Shown: piece after piece, positions 6,044 through 14,512 of the stretch
Layout: every line of letters starts with the position of its first letter
Position numbering within the stretch: position 1 is the stretch's first letter
Source: Mesorhizobium wenxiniae
Lineage (GTDB): Bacteria > Pseudomonadota > Alphaproteobacteria > Rhizobiales > Rhizobiaceae
Direction of reading: 5' to 3'
NCBI RefSeq assembly: GCF_002284535.1
Contig: NZ_NPKH01000021.1
Coordinates: forward strand, 1-33,469
DNA length: 33,469 nucleotides
Position numbers and translations under genes: made by a program
Notes under the pieces: model-generated
The model's input: the letters and a program-made list of their open reading frames with translations, nothing else
What the model was told of the DNA's origin: nothing
The model's database searches: none

Positions 6044-7605
6044 CCGTTGGCCAGACGCTAGACGACATATTGCGGGCCTACCAAGCGCTGCCTCCTGAAG
6101 AACAGAAGGCCATCGTAGAACGGGCGCAAACGCTCGCCGGCAAGAAAGCGGCTCTGCCTAACCCTGGGCCTCAAACCATGGCCTATTTCAGCGAGGCGGA
6201 CGAAACCTTCTATGGTGGCTCGGCCGGCGGCGGCAAGACGTTCCTAATCTGCCTGCTGGCGCTGAACGAGCATGAACATTCCCTGATCCTTCGCCGGATC
6301 GGCAAGAACCTGAAGGGCGTCAAGCGTGAGCTGCAAGGCTTGCTCGGCACGCGGGACGGCTTCAACGAACAGTCCGGCACGTGGCGGCATGACAGGGGCG
6401 TTATCGACCTCGGGCACTGCGAGCATGAGGGGAACAAGGAAGACTATCAGGGCATCGCGCACGACCTGAAGGCCTTCGATGAAATTACGCAGTTCACCGA
6501 GACGCAATACACCTACATCATCGGGTGGAACCGCTCGGCCAATCCCAAGCAGCGCTGCCGGGTGCTGGCGACTGGCAATCCTCCGTCGACCGCTGAAGGC
6601 CAGTGGGTCATCAAGCGGTGGGGCGCCTGGCTAGATCCAACGCATCCGAATCCGGCACAGCCTGGTGAACTGCGCTGGTTCACTACGATCGACGGCGATG
6701 ACACTGAAGTCGATCAAGACTACCTCGGGCCGAAAGGCGAAAAGCCACGGTCCAGAACCTTCATTGCCTCCGTGCTGGAAGACAATCCAGATCTTGCCGA
6801 AAGCGGCTATGCGTCGACCATCGAAGCAATGCCGGAACCTTACAGGACCATGCTGCGTGAAGGCCGGTTCGACATCGGTGCGCAGGATGACCTCTGGCAA
6901 GTCATCCCTTCGGATTGGATAAGGCAGGCGCAAGGCCGCTGGAAGCCTGACGGGTTCCGGGGCCTGAAGATGACGGCGGTGGCGGTCGACGTAGCGCAAG
7001 GCGGTCCTGATAAGTCGTCTTTCTCCTCGCGATACGGGACATGGTTCGCGCCGCTGGTCCGCAAGAAGGGCACCGAAACGCCAGACGGCCCGAGCATCGG
7101 GGCGGAAGTGTTCAAGATTCGCCGGGATGGCTCGGTGGTCATCGTTGACCTGGGTGGCGGCTACGGGGGCGATGCGAAGCGGTTTTTGACGGACAACGGT
7201 GTCTCGGTCGCCGGGTTCAATGGTGCTCATGGGTCTACGGCGCGCACGGTGGATAAGGCGCTTGGCTTCCTCAACAAGCGCGCTGAAGCAATCTGGCGCT
7301 TTCGTGAGGCTCTGGACCCAGGGCAAGAGGGCGGATCGCCTCTGGCACTGCCTCCTGACCCGCTGCTGGTTGCTGATCTGGTGTCCTATCGCTGGAAGCC
7401 TGTCGGCGCCGGCAACATCCAAATCGAGAGCAAAGAGGAAATCCGCAAGCGCATTGGCCGCTCACCTGATGATGGTGACGCAACAATCATGTGCTGGGCG
7501 GAAGGCGAGAAACAGGCAATCCGCAAGATGCATGAAGCGGCACTCGGCGGCCGGCTGCCGCAAGTCAAGGTCGGCTATGCAAAACAGAAGGTAGGCAGGC
7601 GATGA
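6040..7605 (+). CDS. terL: Terminase large subunit
   Basis: Packaging motor and nuclease, 521 residues. The N-terminal ATPase carries Walker [10 protein letters not shown] (residues 59-67, Lys66) and Walker B with Asp147-Glu148 in [11 protein letters not shown] coupling-motif candidate follows in [10 protein letters not shown]. The C-terminal RNase H-like nuclease begins near residue 312 with Asp317 in AVDVAQGG and includes [13 protein letters not shown]. The start is GTG at 6040, overlapping the small-subunit stop. Both catalytic centres look intact. It overlaps the next small gene by four bases. Confidence 0.95.
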   Translation: MTVGQTLDDILRAYQALPPEEQKAIVERAQTLAGKKAALPNPGPQTMAYFSEADETFYGGSAGGGKTFLICLLALNEHEHSLILRRIGKNLKGVKRELQGLLGTRDGFNEQSGTWRHDRGVIDLGHCEHEGNKEDYQGIAHDLKAFDEITQFTETQYTYIIGWNRSANPKQRCRVLATGNPPSTAEGQWVIKRWGAWLDPTHPNPAQPGELRWFTTIDGDDTEVDQDYLGPKGEKPRSRTFIASVLEDNPDLAESGYASTIEAMPEPYRTMLREGRFDIGAQDDLWQVIPSDWIRQAQGRWKPDGFRGLKMTAVAVDVAQGGPDKSSFSSRYGTWFAPLVRKKGTETPDGPSIGAEVFKIRRDGSVVIVDLGGGYGGDAKRFLTDNGVSVAGFNGAHGSTARTVDKALGFLNKRAEAIWRFREALDPGQEGGSPLALPPDPLLVADLVSYRWKPVGAGNIQIESKEEIRKRIGRSPDDGDATIMCWAEGEKQAIRKMHEAALGGRLPQVKVGYAKQKVGRR

Positions 7606-7832
7606 CATTCGAAGATTCGATCAATGTGCCGAAGCCGGCGAAGGGCGCAACGCGTGGCATCATCACGGAAAAACAGGCTGCGGCGTCACTTGCGCTGGCA
7701 GAGAAGGCATTCGGTGAAAGCCGCTTCGGCCTGCTCCGATCGGAACGCCGGGGCGGTGTCGTCTCGCTGCTGTACGGGCTGAAGGGCAGGGCGCTGGACG
7801 CCAAGGCCCTGGCCTATGAGCTGAACAACTAG
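7602..7832 (+). CDS. Hypothetical protein (76 aa) after terminase
   Basis: Not recognised. The protein is 76 residues and soluble. The N-terminal third is extended (FEDSINVPKPAKGATRGI), the rest is likely helical with a short beta hairpin (LALAEKAFGESRFGLLRSER, VVSLLYGLKGRAL). It starts by ATGA overlap with the terminase large subunit and is followed after 22 bases by the DpdA-like gene. No enzyme motif or membrane segment. Confidence 0.6.
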   Translation: MTFEDSINVPKPAKGATRGIITEKQAAASLALAEKAFGESRFGLLRSERRGGVVSLLYGLKGRALDAKALAYELNN

Positions 7833-7854
7833 CGCGCACGACCTATCGGGACTG

Positions 7855-8610
7855 ATGAGCGTCTGCTTTTTTGTCGGCTTGCATCAACCAGCCGATGCCA
7901 AGCACTTCGACGTGGCGTGTATCAGCATCAACCGACTTCGCGGAAGGAAGAAGCCTATCGATTGCGGGCAAGTGCTGGTCGACAGTGGGGCGTTCACGGA
8001 GATCGATCGGCACGGTGGATACCGTCATGGCGTCGGGGAATACGCCAATGAACTGCGCCGCCTGCATGCGGCTGGTGTGGTCAGGATCGCGGCGGCGGTG
8101 GCACAGGACTACATGTGCGAACCCTTCATGCTCGCCAAGACGGGACTGACGGTCGCGGATCACCAGCGGCTCACCATCGAGCGCTATGACGCATTGATGG
8201 CCTGCGAGCTTCCGTTCCCGATCCTGCCTGTGCTTCAAGGCTTCGACCCTCGGGACTATCAGGACCACGTCCGCGCCTATGGCGACCGGCTGACGCCTGG
8301 CATGTGGGTCGGCGTGGGATCGGTCTGCAAGCGCAATGGTGCTCCGGACAAGATAGTCGGGGTTCTGTCGGCCATTCTCGCCGTGCGTCCAGACCTGCGG
8401 CTTCATGGCTTCGGGATCAAGCAGACTTCCCTCCTGCATCCCGGCGTCCGCGAACTGCTGGACAGCGCCGACAGCATGGCGTGGTCGTTCGCAGCTCGCA
8501 AGCAAGGCCGCAACGGGAACTCGTGGCAAGAGGCGAAAGACTACTGCCAACGGCTCCAGATCATGGCCTCTGCCTCTCCACGCGAATGGCAACCGTCTCT
8601 GCCGCTTTGA
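7855..8610 (+). CDS. dpdA-like: DpdA/TGT-like deazaguanine DNA-modification enzyme
   Basis: Protein of 251 residues with the pattern of phage DpdA-family proteins, which are distant relatives of tRNA-guanine transglycosylase and exchange guanine in DNA for a 7-deazaguanine. VLVDSGAFTEI places Asp43 where TGT has DSGGF. Further family blocks are AAVAQDYMCEP, KTGLTVADHQRLTIERYDAL, PVLQGFDPRDYQDH, WVGVGSVCKRNG, LRLHGFGIKQTSL and DSADSMAWSFAARKQGRN; Asp206 in the last block is in the place of the TGT nucleophile. The fold is a TIM barrel by family knowledge. No preQ0 synthesis genes (folE, queD, queE, queC) are visible, so substrate would come from the host. It sits inside the packaging operon between terminase and portal genes. 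Family membership is fairly sure; DNA rather than tRNA as substrate is inference. Confidence 0.75.
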   Translation: MSVCFFVGLHQPADAKHFDVACISINRLRGRKKPIDCGQVLVDSGAFTEIDRHGGYRHGVGEYANELRRLHAAGVVRIAAAVAQDYMCEPFMLAKTGLTVADHQRLTIERYDALMACELPFPILPVLQGFDPRDYQDHVRAYGDRLTPGMWVGVGSVCKRNGAPDKIVGVLSAILAVRPDLRLHGFGIKQTSLLHPGVRELLDSADSMAWSFAARKQGRNGNSWQEAKDYCQRLQIMASASPREWQPSLPL

Positions 8611-8689
8611 ATGGGTTCGTCATGACATCTCGCGTCCAACGCTTCGCACTCGCCGCATTCTCATTGCTGTTCTGAAGGAGAAAACGAAC

Positions 8690-8875
8690 ATGGCTGGTCT
8701 GTTCAAACCCAAAACCCCGAAAGTTGAACCCACTGCACGGATGCCAGATGCGCAAGATCCGGCCGTCCTGGCTGAGAAGCGCAAGCAAATGGCCGAAATG
8801 CGAGCTCGTGGCGGTCGGGACTCGACCATCATGTCAGACAATCTCACCGGCTCTGTCGGAAAGCTTGGGGCGTAA
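8690..8875 (+). CDS. Small protein upstream of the portal
   Basis: Not recognised. The protein is 61 residues: an N-terminal MAGLFKPKTPKVEPTARMPD, a charged helix KRKQMAEMRARGGRDSTIMS, and a C-terminal DNLTGSVGKLGA. The ribosome site AAGGAG at 8675-8680 lies nine bases before the ATG at 8690, which fixes the start. T7-like podoviruses often carry a short proline/lysine-rich protein just before the portal gene; the resemblance is by position and composition only. Confidence 0.7.
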   Translation: MAGLFKPKTPKVEPTARMPDAQDPAVLAEKRKQMAEMRARGGRDSTIMSDNLTGSVGKLGA

Positions 8876-8881
8876 GGCCAC

Positions 8882-10522
8882 ATGCAGACCTCCGCCACGG
8901 TTCAAACCATCGTCGACAACGGCAACCGGCTTTTCAGCGAGAAGACGCCGCTGCTGTCGCATTGGCAGGAGTTGGCTGAACATTTCTACTATGACCGGGC
9001 AGACTTCACCGGGCCGCTCAACATCGGCTCTGACTATGCGGCTGGCTCGTTCTCGTCTCGGGCGGCGATCTACCGCCGGGACATGGCCGACCTTTACCGA
9101 ACGATGCTGCGGCCGGCCGACTTCTTCGAAGTGAAGTCGCTCGATGAAGCCCGAAACAAGATGCCTGATGCCCGGTCCTGGCTGGAATACGCCACGGCGA
9201 TGCAGCGGGCGGTCATGTACCGGAACGGCGCCGGCTTCACTCGGGCAACGGAAGCCGGTGACCATGATCACCTGACGTTCGGGCAGGCGGTCGTTGAAGT
9301 CACGCCAACGACTGACCGGCGCAACCTGTTCTATCGCAACTGGCATCTTCGCGATGTCGCATGGTCCGAAGACTATGCCGGCGCGGTGTCTGACGTGCAC
9401 CGCAATTGCAAGCCGACGATCACCCAACTCATGCAGCTCTTCCCCGGCAAGGTGCCGGCAGCGCTGACGCGGGACGCAGAGAAAGACCCGTACAAGAAAA
9501 TCAGCGCGCGTCATGTGGCGGTGCCGGCCGCGTCCTACGATACAGGCATCAAGGTTCGGGCTGAGCACGAGTTTATATCGCTGTGGGTGCTGCCAGACCA
9601 CGAAGGCGAAGTCCTGGAGAACATAAGCCGCACCTATCGCGGCTATGTCATTCCTCGCGGTCCTACCGTCTCGGGCTCGCAATATGCCCGCTCGGTCTTC
9701 ACCTCGATCATCCTGCCTGACAGCCGGACGCAACAGGCCATTGAACGCATCCTGCTCGAAGCCGGGGAAAAGGCCATCGACCCGCCGATGATTGCCACAA
9801 TGGATGTGATCCGGTCGGATATCGGCCTTGGTGCCGGCGGCATTACCTGGCTCGATCGGGAGTATGACGAGAGGCTTGGCGAAGCTCTGCGACCGCTGCA
9901 AATGGACTATTCCGGCCTTCCCGCAGGGCAGAACATGTCCGACCGCCTGGATATGACGATCCGCATGGGCTTCATGACCGACAAGGTTCAGATCCCCGAC
10001 ACGTCTGGCATGACAGCCTACCAAATCCGCAAGGTGGTCGAGCAACAGATGCGCGCTCACATTCCGATGTTTGAGCCGGTGGAAGTGGAATATTCCGAAC
10101 CGCTCTGCTCTGAGACCTTCAAGGTAATGCGGTCGCTCGGTGCTTTCCCTGCAAACGAGATCCCCGATTCGCTGCGCGGCTCTGGTGTGGAGTTCTCCTT
10201 CAAGTCGCCAATCAAAGACCTTGAAGACGAGGGCATGCAACAGAAGCTCATCGAAGGCCTGGGCGTCGTGAAGGAAGCCGCTGCGCTCGATCCGACCGTT
10301 GCCAAGCTGCCGAACGCGATGGCGATTGCAAAAGACCTCCTTCGCCGCACTGGCTGGCCTGAAGAGTGGATCAACGATGAAAAGATGCTGAAGGCCGCGG
10401 CTGATCAGATGGCCGCTGAAGCTCAAGCGGCAAACGCTGCCGCGACCGTTGGCGGTGCCGCTGAAATGGCAGGCAAGGCCGCTCCGATGGTCAAGGCAAT
10501 GCAGGGCATGCAAGCCGCATGA
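8882..10522 (+). CDS. Portal (T7 gp8-like head-tail connector)
   Basis: Protein of 546 residues, close to the usual length of T7-type portals. It would form the dodecameric ring at one vertex through which DNA enters and leaves. Family likeness is seen in the N-terminus (NRLFSEKTPLLSHWQELAEH, FYYDRADFTGPLNIGSDYAA), in FEVKSLDEARNKMPDARSWL and in the C-terminal ring segment NMSDRLDMTIRMGFMTDKVQ. An alanine-rich helical tail (about 505-546) follows. It is seven bases after the previous small gene and overlaps the Bbp19-like gene by four bases. Gene order (portal, scaffold, capsid, tail tube) is the T7 order. Confidence 0.9.
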   Translation: MQTSATVQTIVDNGNRLFSEKTPLLSHWQELAEHFYYDRADFTGPLNIGSDYAAGSFSSRAAIYRRDMADLYRTMLRPADFFEVKSLDEARNKMPDARSWLEYATAMQRAVMYRNGAGFTRATEAGDHDHLTFGQAVVEVTPTTDRRNLFYRNWHLRDVAWSEDYAGAVSDVHRNCKPTITQLMQLFPGKVPAALTRDAEKDPYKKISARHVAVPAASYDTGIKVRAEHEFISLWVLPDHEGEVLENISRTYRGYVIPRGPTVSGSQYARSVFTSIILPDSRTQQAIERILLEAGEKAIDPPMIATMDVIRSDIGLGAGGITWLDREYDERLGEALRPLQMDYSGLPAGQNMSDRLDMTIRMGFMTDKVQIPDTSGMTAYQIRKVVEQQMRAHIPMFEPVEVEYSEPLCSETFKVMRSLGAFPANEIPDSLRGSGVEFSFKSPIKDLEDEGMQQKLIEGLGVVKEAAALDPTVAKLPNAMAIAKDLLRRTGWPEEWINDEKMLKAAADQMAAEAQAANAAATVGGAAEMAGKAAPMVKAMQGMQAA

Positions 10523-10821
10523 CACAGCACCAGGCGCGTGGCGGGGCTCCTAGGTCCAATCCTATGGCGCCGGCAACATATGATGACCTCGATGTCGAGG
10601 CGATCAAGGCTGTTGCCGCTGGCAATGCCTCGGAAGGGCAGCAAAAGCGGGCAATCGGCTGGATCGTCCACAAAGCGGCAATGACATACGACGAACCCTT
10701 CGTGCCTGGGCAACCGGACGTGACCGCTCACCTGACCGGCCGCATGAATGTCGGTCGGCAGATTCTGAAGCTGGTCAACGTGCCTATCCATCTGCTGACG
10801 AAAACCGAAAGGAAAGCTTGA
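10519..10821 (+). CDS. Bbp19-like small phage protein
   Basis: Protein of 100 residues. The pattern ASEGQQKRAIGWIVHKAAMT, then VTAHLTGRMNVGRQILKLVN, resembles the Bbp19-like family of small podovirus proteins (GxR...L near the N-terminus, GRxxVGxxI near the C-terminus). Function of that family is not known to me; genes of this kind lie between portal and scaffold. It overlaps the portal gene by four bases and the scaffold gene by one (TGATG). Confidence 0.55.
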   Translation: MTQHQARGGAPRSNPMAPATYDDLDVEAIKAVAAGNASEGQQKRAIGWIVHKAAMTYDEPFVPGQPDVTAHLTGRMNVGRQILKLVNVPIHLLTKTERKA

Positions 10822-11801
10822 TGTCTGATGACACTCTTGCGGGCGCGGCTACGGCCGAAAACCCCGCTCCGGGTGCTGCTGAAGCGGGAAAGCCTGCTCC
10901 CGCTGCTGTGATTGCCGAACCGGCGAAAGCCGCTCCTGCTGCCTCTCCTGCGCCTGGCACTGCTGCGCCGGCCCCTGAAGCCGGCAAGGAACCGCCGCCG
11001 GCTGAAGAGGAAGGACCGTGGGGCAAAGACTGGCGCGACAAGCTGGCAAAGGGCGATGCAAAGCGCCTGGAACGCCTGGCACGGTTCGCCTCGCCGGAAG
11101 CGCTGCTCACCGCGCAAGAGGAAGCCCAGCGCAAGATTTCCGAAGGGCTGAAGCCGAAGGGCAAGCCCGGCGAAAAGGCCACGGCCGAGGAGTGGGCAGA
11201 GTATCGCAAGTCCAACAACATTCCTGAGGCAGTTGATGACTTCGTCAAGGCCATTGTGCTGCCCGACAAGCGCACCATCGGCGACGATGACAAACCGGTG
11301 GTGGCGGCATTTGCGGAACGTGCCATCAAGAAGGGGATTGCTCCCGGCGATATGGCCGAAATGGTCGATGAATATTACGCCTTGCAGGAGGAACAGCAGT
11401 TCCAGCAGGCAACCGCCGACGCGGACTTCAAGAAGCAAGCCGAAGCTGACCTCAAGAAGGAATGGGGCGGCGACTTCACCGGCAACTTCGCTGCGATGCG
11501 GCCCTATTTCGAGAGCGTAAGCCCTGAATTGTTCGATAACCTGATGGGCGGCCGGATGGCTGACGGTCGGAAAATCGGCAATCACCCCGACGCTCTCAGG
11601 TTCTTTGCTGCCAAGGCGGTTGCCGAAAACCCGATGGCCACGATTGTTCCGGCCGGCGGCTCGTCCGCTGAAAGCCTCCATGCTGAAATCGCCACGATGG
11701 AAAAGCGGATGAAGACCGACCGCGCCGCCTGGCACAAAGACACGGCAGCGCAAGACCGCTACCGCAAACTGATCACGGCCCGCGACAAGCTCAAGGCCTG
11801 A
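10821..11801 (+). CDS. Scaffolding protein
   Basis: Protein of 326 residues with the composition of podovirus scaffolds. The first 70 residues are a low-complexity Ala/Pro/Glu stretch (for example AEPAKAAPAASPAPGTAAPA), followed by a highly charged helical body with KDWRDKLAKGDAKRLERLAR and a Lys/Asp-rich C-terminus typical of capsid-binding helices (MEKRMKTDRAAWHKDTAAQD). It would guide prohead assembly and leave during maturation. I prefer ATG at 10821 to TTG at 10818 because GAAAGGAAAG is well spaced and ATG is the stronger codon. It directly precedes the major capsid gene as in T7. Confidence 0.85.
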   Translation: MSDDTLAGAATAENPAPGAAEAGKPAPAAVIAEPAKAAPAASPAPGTAAPAPEAGKEPPPAEEEGPWGKDWRDKLAKGDAKRLERLARFASPEALLTAQEEAQRKISEGLKPKGKPGEKATAEEWAEYRKSNNIPEAVDDFVKAIVLPDKRTIGDDDKPVVAAFAERAIKKGIAPGDMAEMVDEYYALQEEQQFQQATADADFKKQAEADLKKEWGGDFTGNFAAMRPYFESVSPELFDNLMGGRMADGRKIGNHPDALRFFAAKAVAENPMATIVPAGGSSAESLHAEIATMEKRMKTDRAAWHKDTAAQDRYRKLITARDKLKA

Positions 11802-11984
11802 TATCCCGCCTTATGACGGCCAACCCGCTCTGCGGCTCCGTCAATCGCGGCTCTACCCAAACCAGCACGTAATCAGCGCCGAAGGGCGGTCTAGCGGCTC
11901 CGGTTAACCCCGGACAACCCGCGACCCTGGCCTGCGGACAACCTGCCTACGGCTCCCGATCCCTCAATAGAAGGAATCTGGACC
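11802..11984 (+). other. 183-base intergenic leader of the major capsid gene
   Basis: No gene seen. The stretch carries GCGGCTC-type repeats: GCGGCTCCG at 11832-11840 and 11894-11902, GCGGCTC at 11847-11853, and ACGGCTCCCG at 11949-11958. TCCGG at 11899-11903 can pair with CCGGA at 11910-11914. The end holds the ribosome site AGAAGGAA (about 11970) before ATG 11985. A leader of this size in an otherwise gap-free operon suggests capsid-specific transcription or RNA processing, but I cannot point to a convincing promoter. Confidence 0.4.
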
Positions 11985-12827
11985 ATGGCCGACACGGCAT
12001 TCCAGAAACAGTATCGTCAAGAGTACATCGCCGGCTTCGAATCCGGTGAAAGCCCGCTGCGCATGTCGGTTACGACCGAGTTTGTGCGCAAGGGCAACGA
12101 AGCAATCTTCCTCGTGGCCGACAGCGGCGGCGCGGAAGCTCGGACTCGCGGCGTCAACGGCCTGATCACGGCCCGCGGCGACAACCTGACCCAGAACACC
12201 GCCACTCTCGTTGAATGGCATGATCTGGTCCGCAAGACCGACTTCAACATCTTCGCCTCCCAGGGCGATCAGAAGCGCATCATGCAGGATACCTCGCTCA
12301 AGGTGATGAACCGCAAAGTTGACGCGGACATCATCACTGAGCTGGCGACCGCCACCGTCGATACTGGCGCCGCTGCTACCGGCTCGCTGGCCCTAGTCAC
12401 CAAGGCAATCGGCATCCTCGGCCTTGCCAAGGTGCCGATTCAGGAAGTGGATAATATGTGGGGGCTGATCACGTCTGCCATGTACGCCTACATCCTGCGC
12501 GACGCGACCTTCACTTCCGCCGACTACGTGGACGTGAAACCGCTCGCAGGCGGCCCGCTCAAGCGTGTTCTGCGCTGGGCCGGCGTCAACTGGCTGATGC
12601 ATCCGGATCTTCCGGGCGCCGGTACGAACGCTGAAAAAGCGTTCCTCTACCACAAGTCCGCTATCGGCCACGCGGCCGATACCGAAAACCTCGAATCCCT
12701 TGTCGGCTATGACGAAGAGCAGGGTTACTCCTGGGCTCGCGCCTCGGCTTTCATGGGCTCCAAGCTGCTGCAGAACAGTGGCGTGGTCGTCATCAACCAT
12801 GATGGCTCTGCCATCGTCGGCGCCTAA
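11985..12827 (+). CDS. Major capsid protein
   Basis: Protein of 280 residues, the likely shell subunit. It is identified by its pattern (FQKQYRQEYIAGFESGESPL, TEFVRKGNEAIFLVADSGGA, RKTDFNIFASQGDQKRIMQD, then NWLMHPDLPG) and by position directly after the scaffold. The beta-rich middle and HK97-like length are consistent with a capsid fold. It is somewhat shorter than T7 gp10A. It has its own long leader upstream and a small partner gene plus terminator downstream, which fits high expression. AAGGAG-type ribosome site AGAAGGAATCTGGACC precedes the ATG. Confidence 0.88.
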   Translation: MADTAFQKQYRQEYIAGFESGESPLRMSVTTEFVRKGNEAIFLVADSGGAEARTRGVNGLITARGDNLTQNTATLVEWHDLVRKTDFNIFASQGDQKRIMQDTSLKVMNRKVDADIITELATATVDTGAAATGSLALVTKAIGILGLAKVPIQEVDNMWGLITSAMYAYILRDATFTSADYVDVKPLAGGPLKRVLRWAGVNWLMHPDLPGAGTNAEKAFLYHKSAIGHAADTENLESLVGYDEEQGYSWARASAFMGSKLLQNSGVVVINHDGSAIVGA

Positions 12828-12840
12828 GGAGGGCTGAGAA

Positions 12841-13101
12841 ATGGCTTATGAAGTAACCAACGGCCCCAAGTGCATCTTGTCCGGTTTCGGCGGCTCGCCG
12901 TCGATCTGGGTCTACAACGATGGCGATGCGCACGGCACTGTCGACGGGACAGACTATTTCACCGACGCCAAGGAACTTGGCATGAAAGTCGGCGATCTGG
13001 TCTTCGTTCAACTGACCTCCGACTACACGACCACGCTGCACTCTGTCAGCGCGGTCGACGCGGACGGCAACGGCACAATCAGCGCGGCCGTCCTGGCGTA
13101 A
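12841..13101 (+). CDS. Small structural protein after the capsid, possible decoration protein
   Basis: Protein of 86 residues, beta-rich and acidic, without membrane segments: GGSPSIWVYNDGDAHGTVDG, TDYFTDAKELGMKVGDLVFV. The repeated short strands and glycine/aspartate turns fit a capsid-surface or tail-fibre fold, and the gene sits 13 bases after the capsid gene and before the terminator, so it shares the high expression of the capsid. AGGAGGG at 12828-12834 is a strong ribosome site. Decoration protein is inference. Confidence 0.65.
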   Translation: MAYEVTNGPKCILSGFGGSPSIWVYNDGDAHGTVDGTDYFTDAKELGMKVGDLVFVQLTSDYTTTLHSVSAVDADGNGTISAAVLA

Positions 13102-13108
13102 CGACAAC

Positions 13109-13140
13109 GGCGGGGGCTTCGGCTCCCGCCTTTTCTCTTT
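13109..13140 (+). terminator. Strong intrinsic terminator after the capsid genes
   Basis: GGCGGGGGC at 13109-13117 pairs with GCTCCCGCC at 13122-13130 (nine pairs, one G-U) around a TTCG tetraloop, followed by TTTTCTCTTT at 13131-13140. This is a textbook Rho-independent terminator. It lies eight bases after the capsid partner gene and in the middle of the late operon, the same place as the T7 T-phi terminator after gene 10. Confidence 0.85.
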
Positions 13141-13158
13141 CATCGAAAGGATGCGGCC

Positions 13159-13743
13159 ATGGCCGGACTTCCCCTTGTGGTCGGTGATCCGGCCGCAACC
13201 CTAGCTTCGCCGGTTATGCTGGTCGACCCTTCGGGCAACCCGATCAGCTCTACGGTCCCGACGTCAGTACTCGGCGTCTCGGGCTGTTTCGCCACAGCTT
13301 CGTTCACACCTGCCGCGGCAGCCTATTCCGCAAATGACATCATGGGTGCTTCGGCAGAGTTCGCATTTGCGTTTGGCAATTCGGTCGCAATTCCCGCCGG
13401 GTCGCTCATCCGCATCCTTACGGCCATCACGCGCATTGATGTCACTGCCTTGCAGGCCAGCGAAGCGGGCTATCAGTTGCAGGGCTATTCGGCAACGCAA
13501 CCAAGCGCACAGGCCGACAATGACGCCTGGACGCTCGCCAGTGGTGATCTCGCCACGTATCGCGGTGCCATCCCCCTAGGTACGCCTGTGGACCTCGGCG
13601 CTGCCCTGTACATCAAGAGCGGCGGCATCGATTTGGATGTGCGGCTCATCACCTCCTCGCTTTGGGCGAGGCTCCAGACGCTCGCCGGCTTCACCGCTAC
13701 TGCGGTTGCCAGGCAGGTCACGCTTTACGGGATCGTCCTCTAG
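13159..13743 (+). CDS. Structural protein of unknown function (194 aa)
   Basis: Not recognised by family. It is 194 residues, beta-rich, with many Ala/Gly/Ser/Thr residues: GLPLVVGDPAATLASPVMLV at the N-terminus, then NSVAIPAGSLIRILTAITRI and a C-terminal VARQVTLYGIVL. Composition and position between capsid and tail genes argue for a virion surface or head-fibre component. AAAGGA at 13146-13151 precedes ATG 13159. Its last base overlaps the GTG start of the next gene. Confidence 0.65.
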   Translation: MAGLPLVVGDPAATLASPVMLVDPSGNPISSTVPTSVLGVSGCFATASFTPAAAAYSANDIMGASAEFAFAFGNSVAIPAGSLIRILTAITRIDVTALQASEAGYQLQGYSATQPSAQADNDAWTLASGDLATYRGAIPLGTPVDLGAALYIKSGGIDLDVRLITSSLWARLQTLAGFTATAVARQVTLYGIVL

Positions 13744-14474
13744 TGCTGAACACGGCCCGCAATCTGGTCGTGCTTGGCCGCTTCAACCCCGCCGTCTTCT
13801 TTGGCAATGGCGAAGTTGGGTTTGCATACGACTATTCCAAGACTGACCGCCTGAAGCAACTCTCTGACGGTACAACGGCAGTCGGCACCGATGCTGACCC
13901 GGTGGGCTGGGCGCAAAGCATCGACCCGACGCAGCGCATTGCGACCCAAGCCACCGCTGACAGTCGCCCAGCATGGAAAAACCCGAACTTCCTACGCTTC
14001 GACGGCACAGCGGACAACCTGCTGTCCACCGTCTCGCCGGGTGTGGCCGGTACACTCGCCTTCAAAGGCACCGTAACGTCTGCCTCAAAGGTGGTCATCG
14101 GCTCCCGCCTCGGCTCCGGAAACAGCATCGCCCAGATCTACGTTAATGCCAGCGGCCAGATAGCGGGTGGCATCGGCACGGCGGGGGCCAGCGTGAACTA
14201 CCACGGGTCCGCTGATGTGCGCGGGCTTCTTGGCGTGAACGTCTTCACCTGGGATGCCGTCACGGTCACGCTCTACCGGAACAACGTGGTGGTGTTCACC
14301 GGTGCCCGCGGTGCAGGCAGCCCGCCCGCCCAAGCCTACCGCATAGGGGCCAACAACGACAGCGGCGTGGCAGCCTCCATTGCCGACGTGGATTTGTTCC
14401 ACGCGCTCGCCATCAACCGCGTGCTGACGCCAGCCGAAGTCACGAAACTCACTACGGGATGGGGGACCACATGA
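13743..14474 (+). CDS. LamG/concanavalin-like structural protein
   Basis: Protein of about 243 residues. The first 75 residues are a collar with FNPAVFFGNGEVGFAYDYSK. Residues about 80-235 have the LamG/concanavalin jelly-roll pattern: LRFDGTADNLLSTVS, FKGTVTSASKVVIGSRLGSG, a central VTVTLYRNNVVVFTGA, then YRIGANNDSGVAASIADVDL and the standard final segment RVLTPAEVTKL. Such domains bind carbohydrate or stabilise virion surfaces. The start is GTG at 13743, overlapping the previous TAG; an upstream ATG would overlap that gene by 82 bases out of frame. The 3' end overlaps the next gene. Role in receptor or environmental glycan binding is inference. Confidence 0.7.
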   Translation: MLNTARNLVVLGRFNPAVFFGNGEVGFAYDYSKTDRLKQLSDGTTAVGTDADPVGWAQSIDPTQRIATQATADSRPAWKNPNFLRFDGTADNLLSTVSPGVAGTLAFKGTVTSASKVVIGSRLGSGNSIAQIYVNASGQIAGGIGTAGASVNYHGSADVRGLLGVNVFTWDAVTVTLYRNNVVVFTGARGAGSPPAQAYRIGANNDSGVAASIADVDLFHALAINRVLTPAEVTKLTTGWGTT

Positions 14475-14512
14475 GTGAGCCCGTGCACATTCCATCACAG
14501 GAGAAAATCTCA

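Noticed and set aside
8622..8675. A 17-codon open frame (MTSRVQRFALAAFSLLF) between the DpdA-like gene and the small pre-portal gene.
   Set aside because: No ribosome site of its own, very short, and it can be explained as chance; leader-peptide function cannot be supported.
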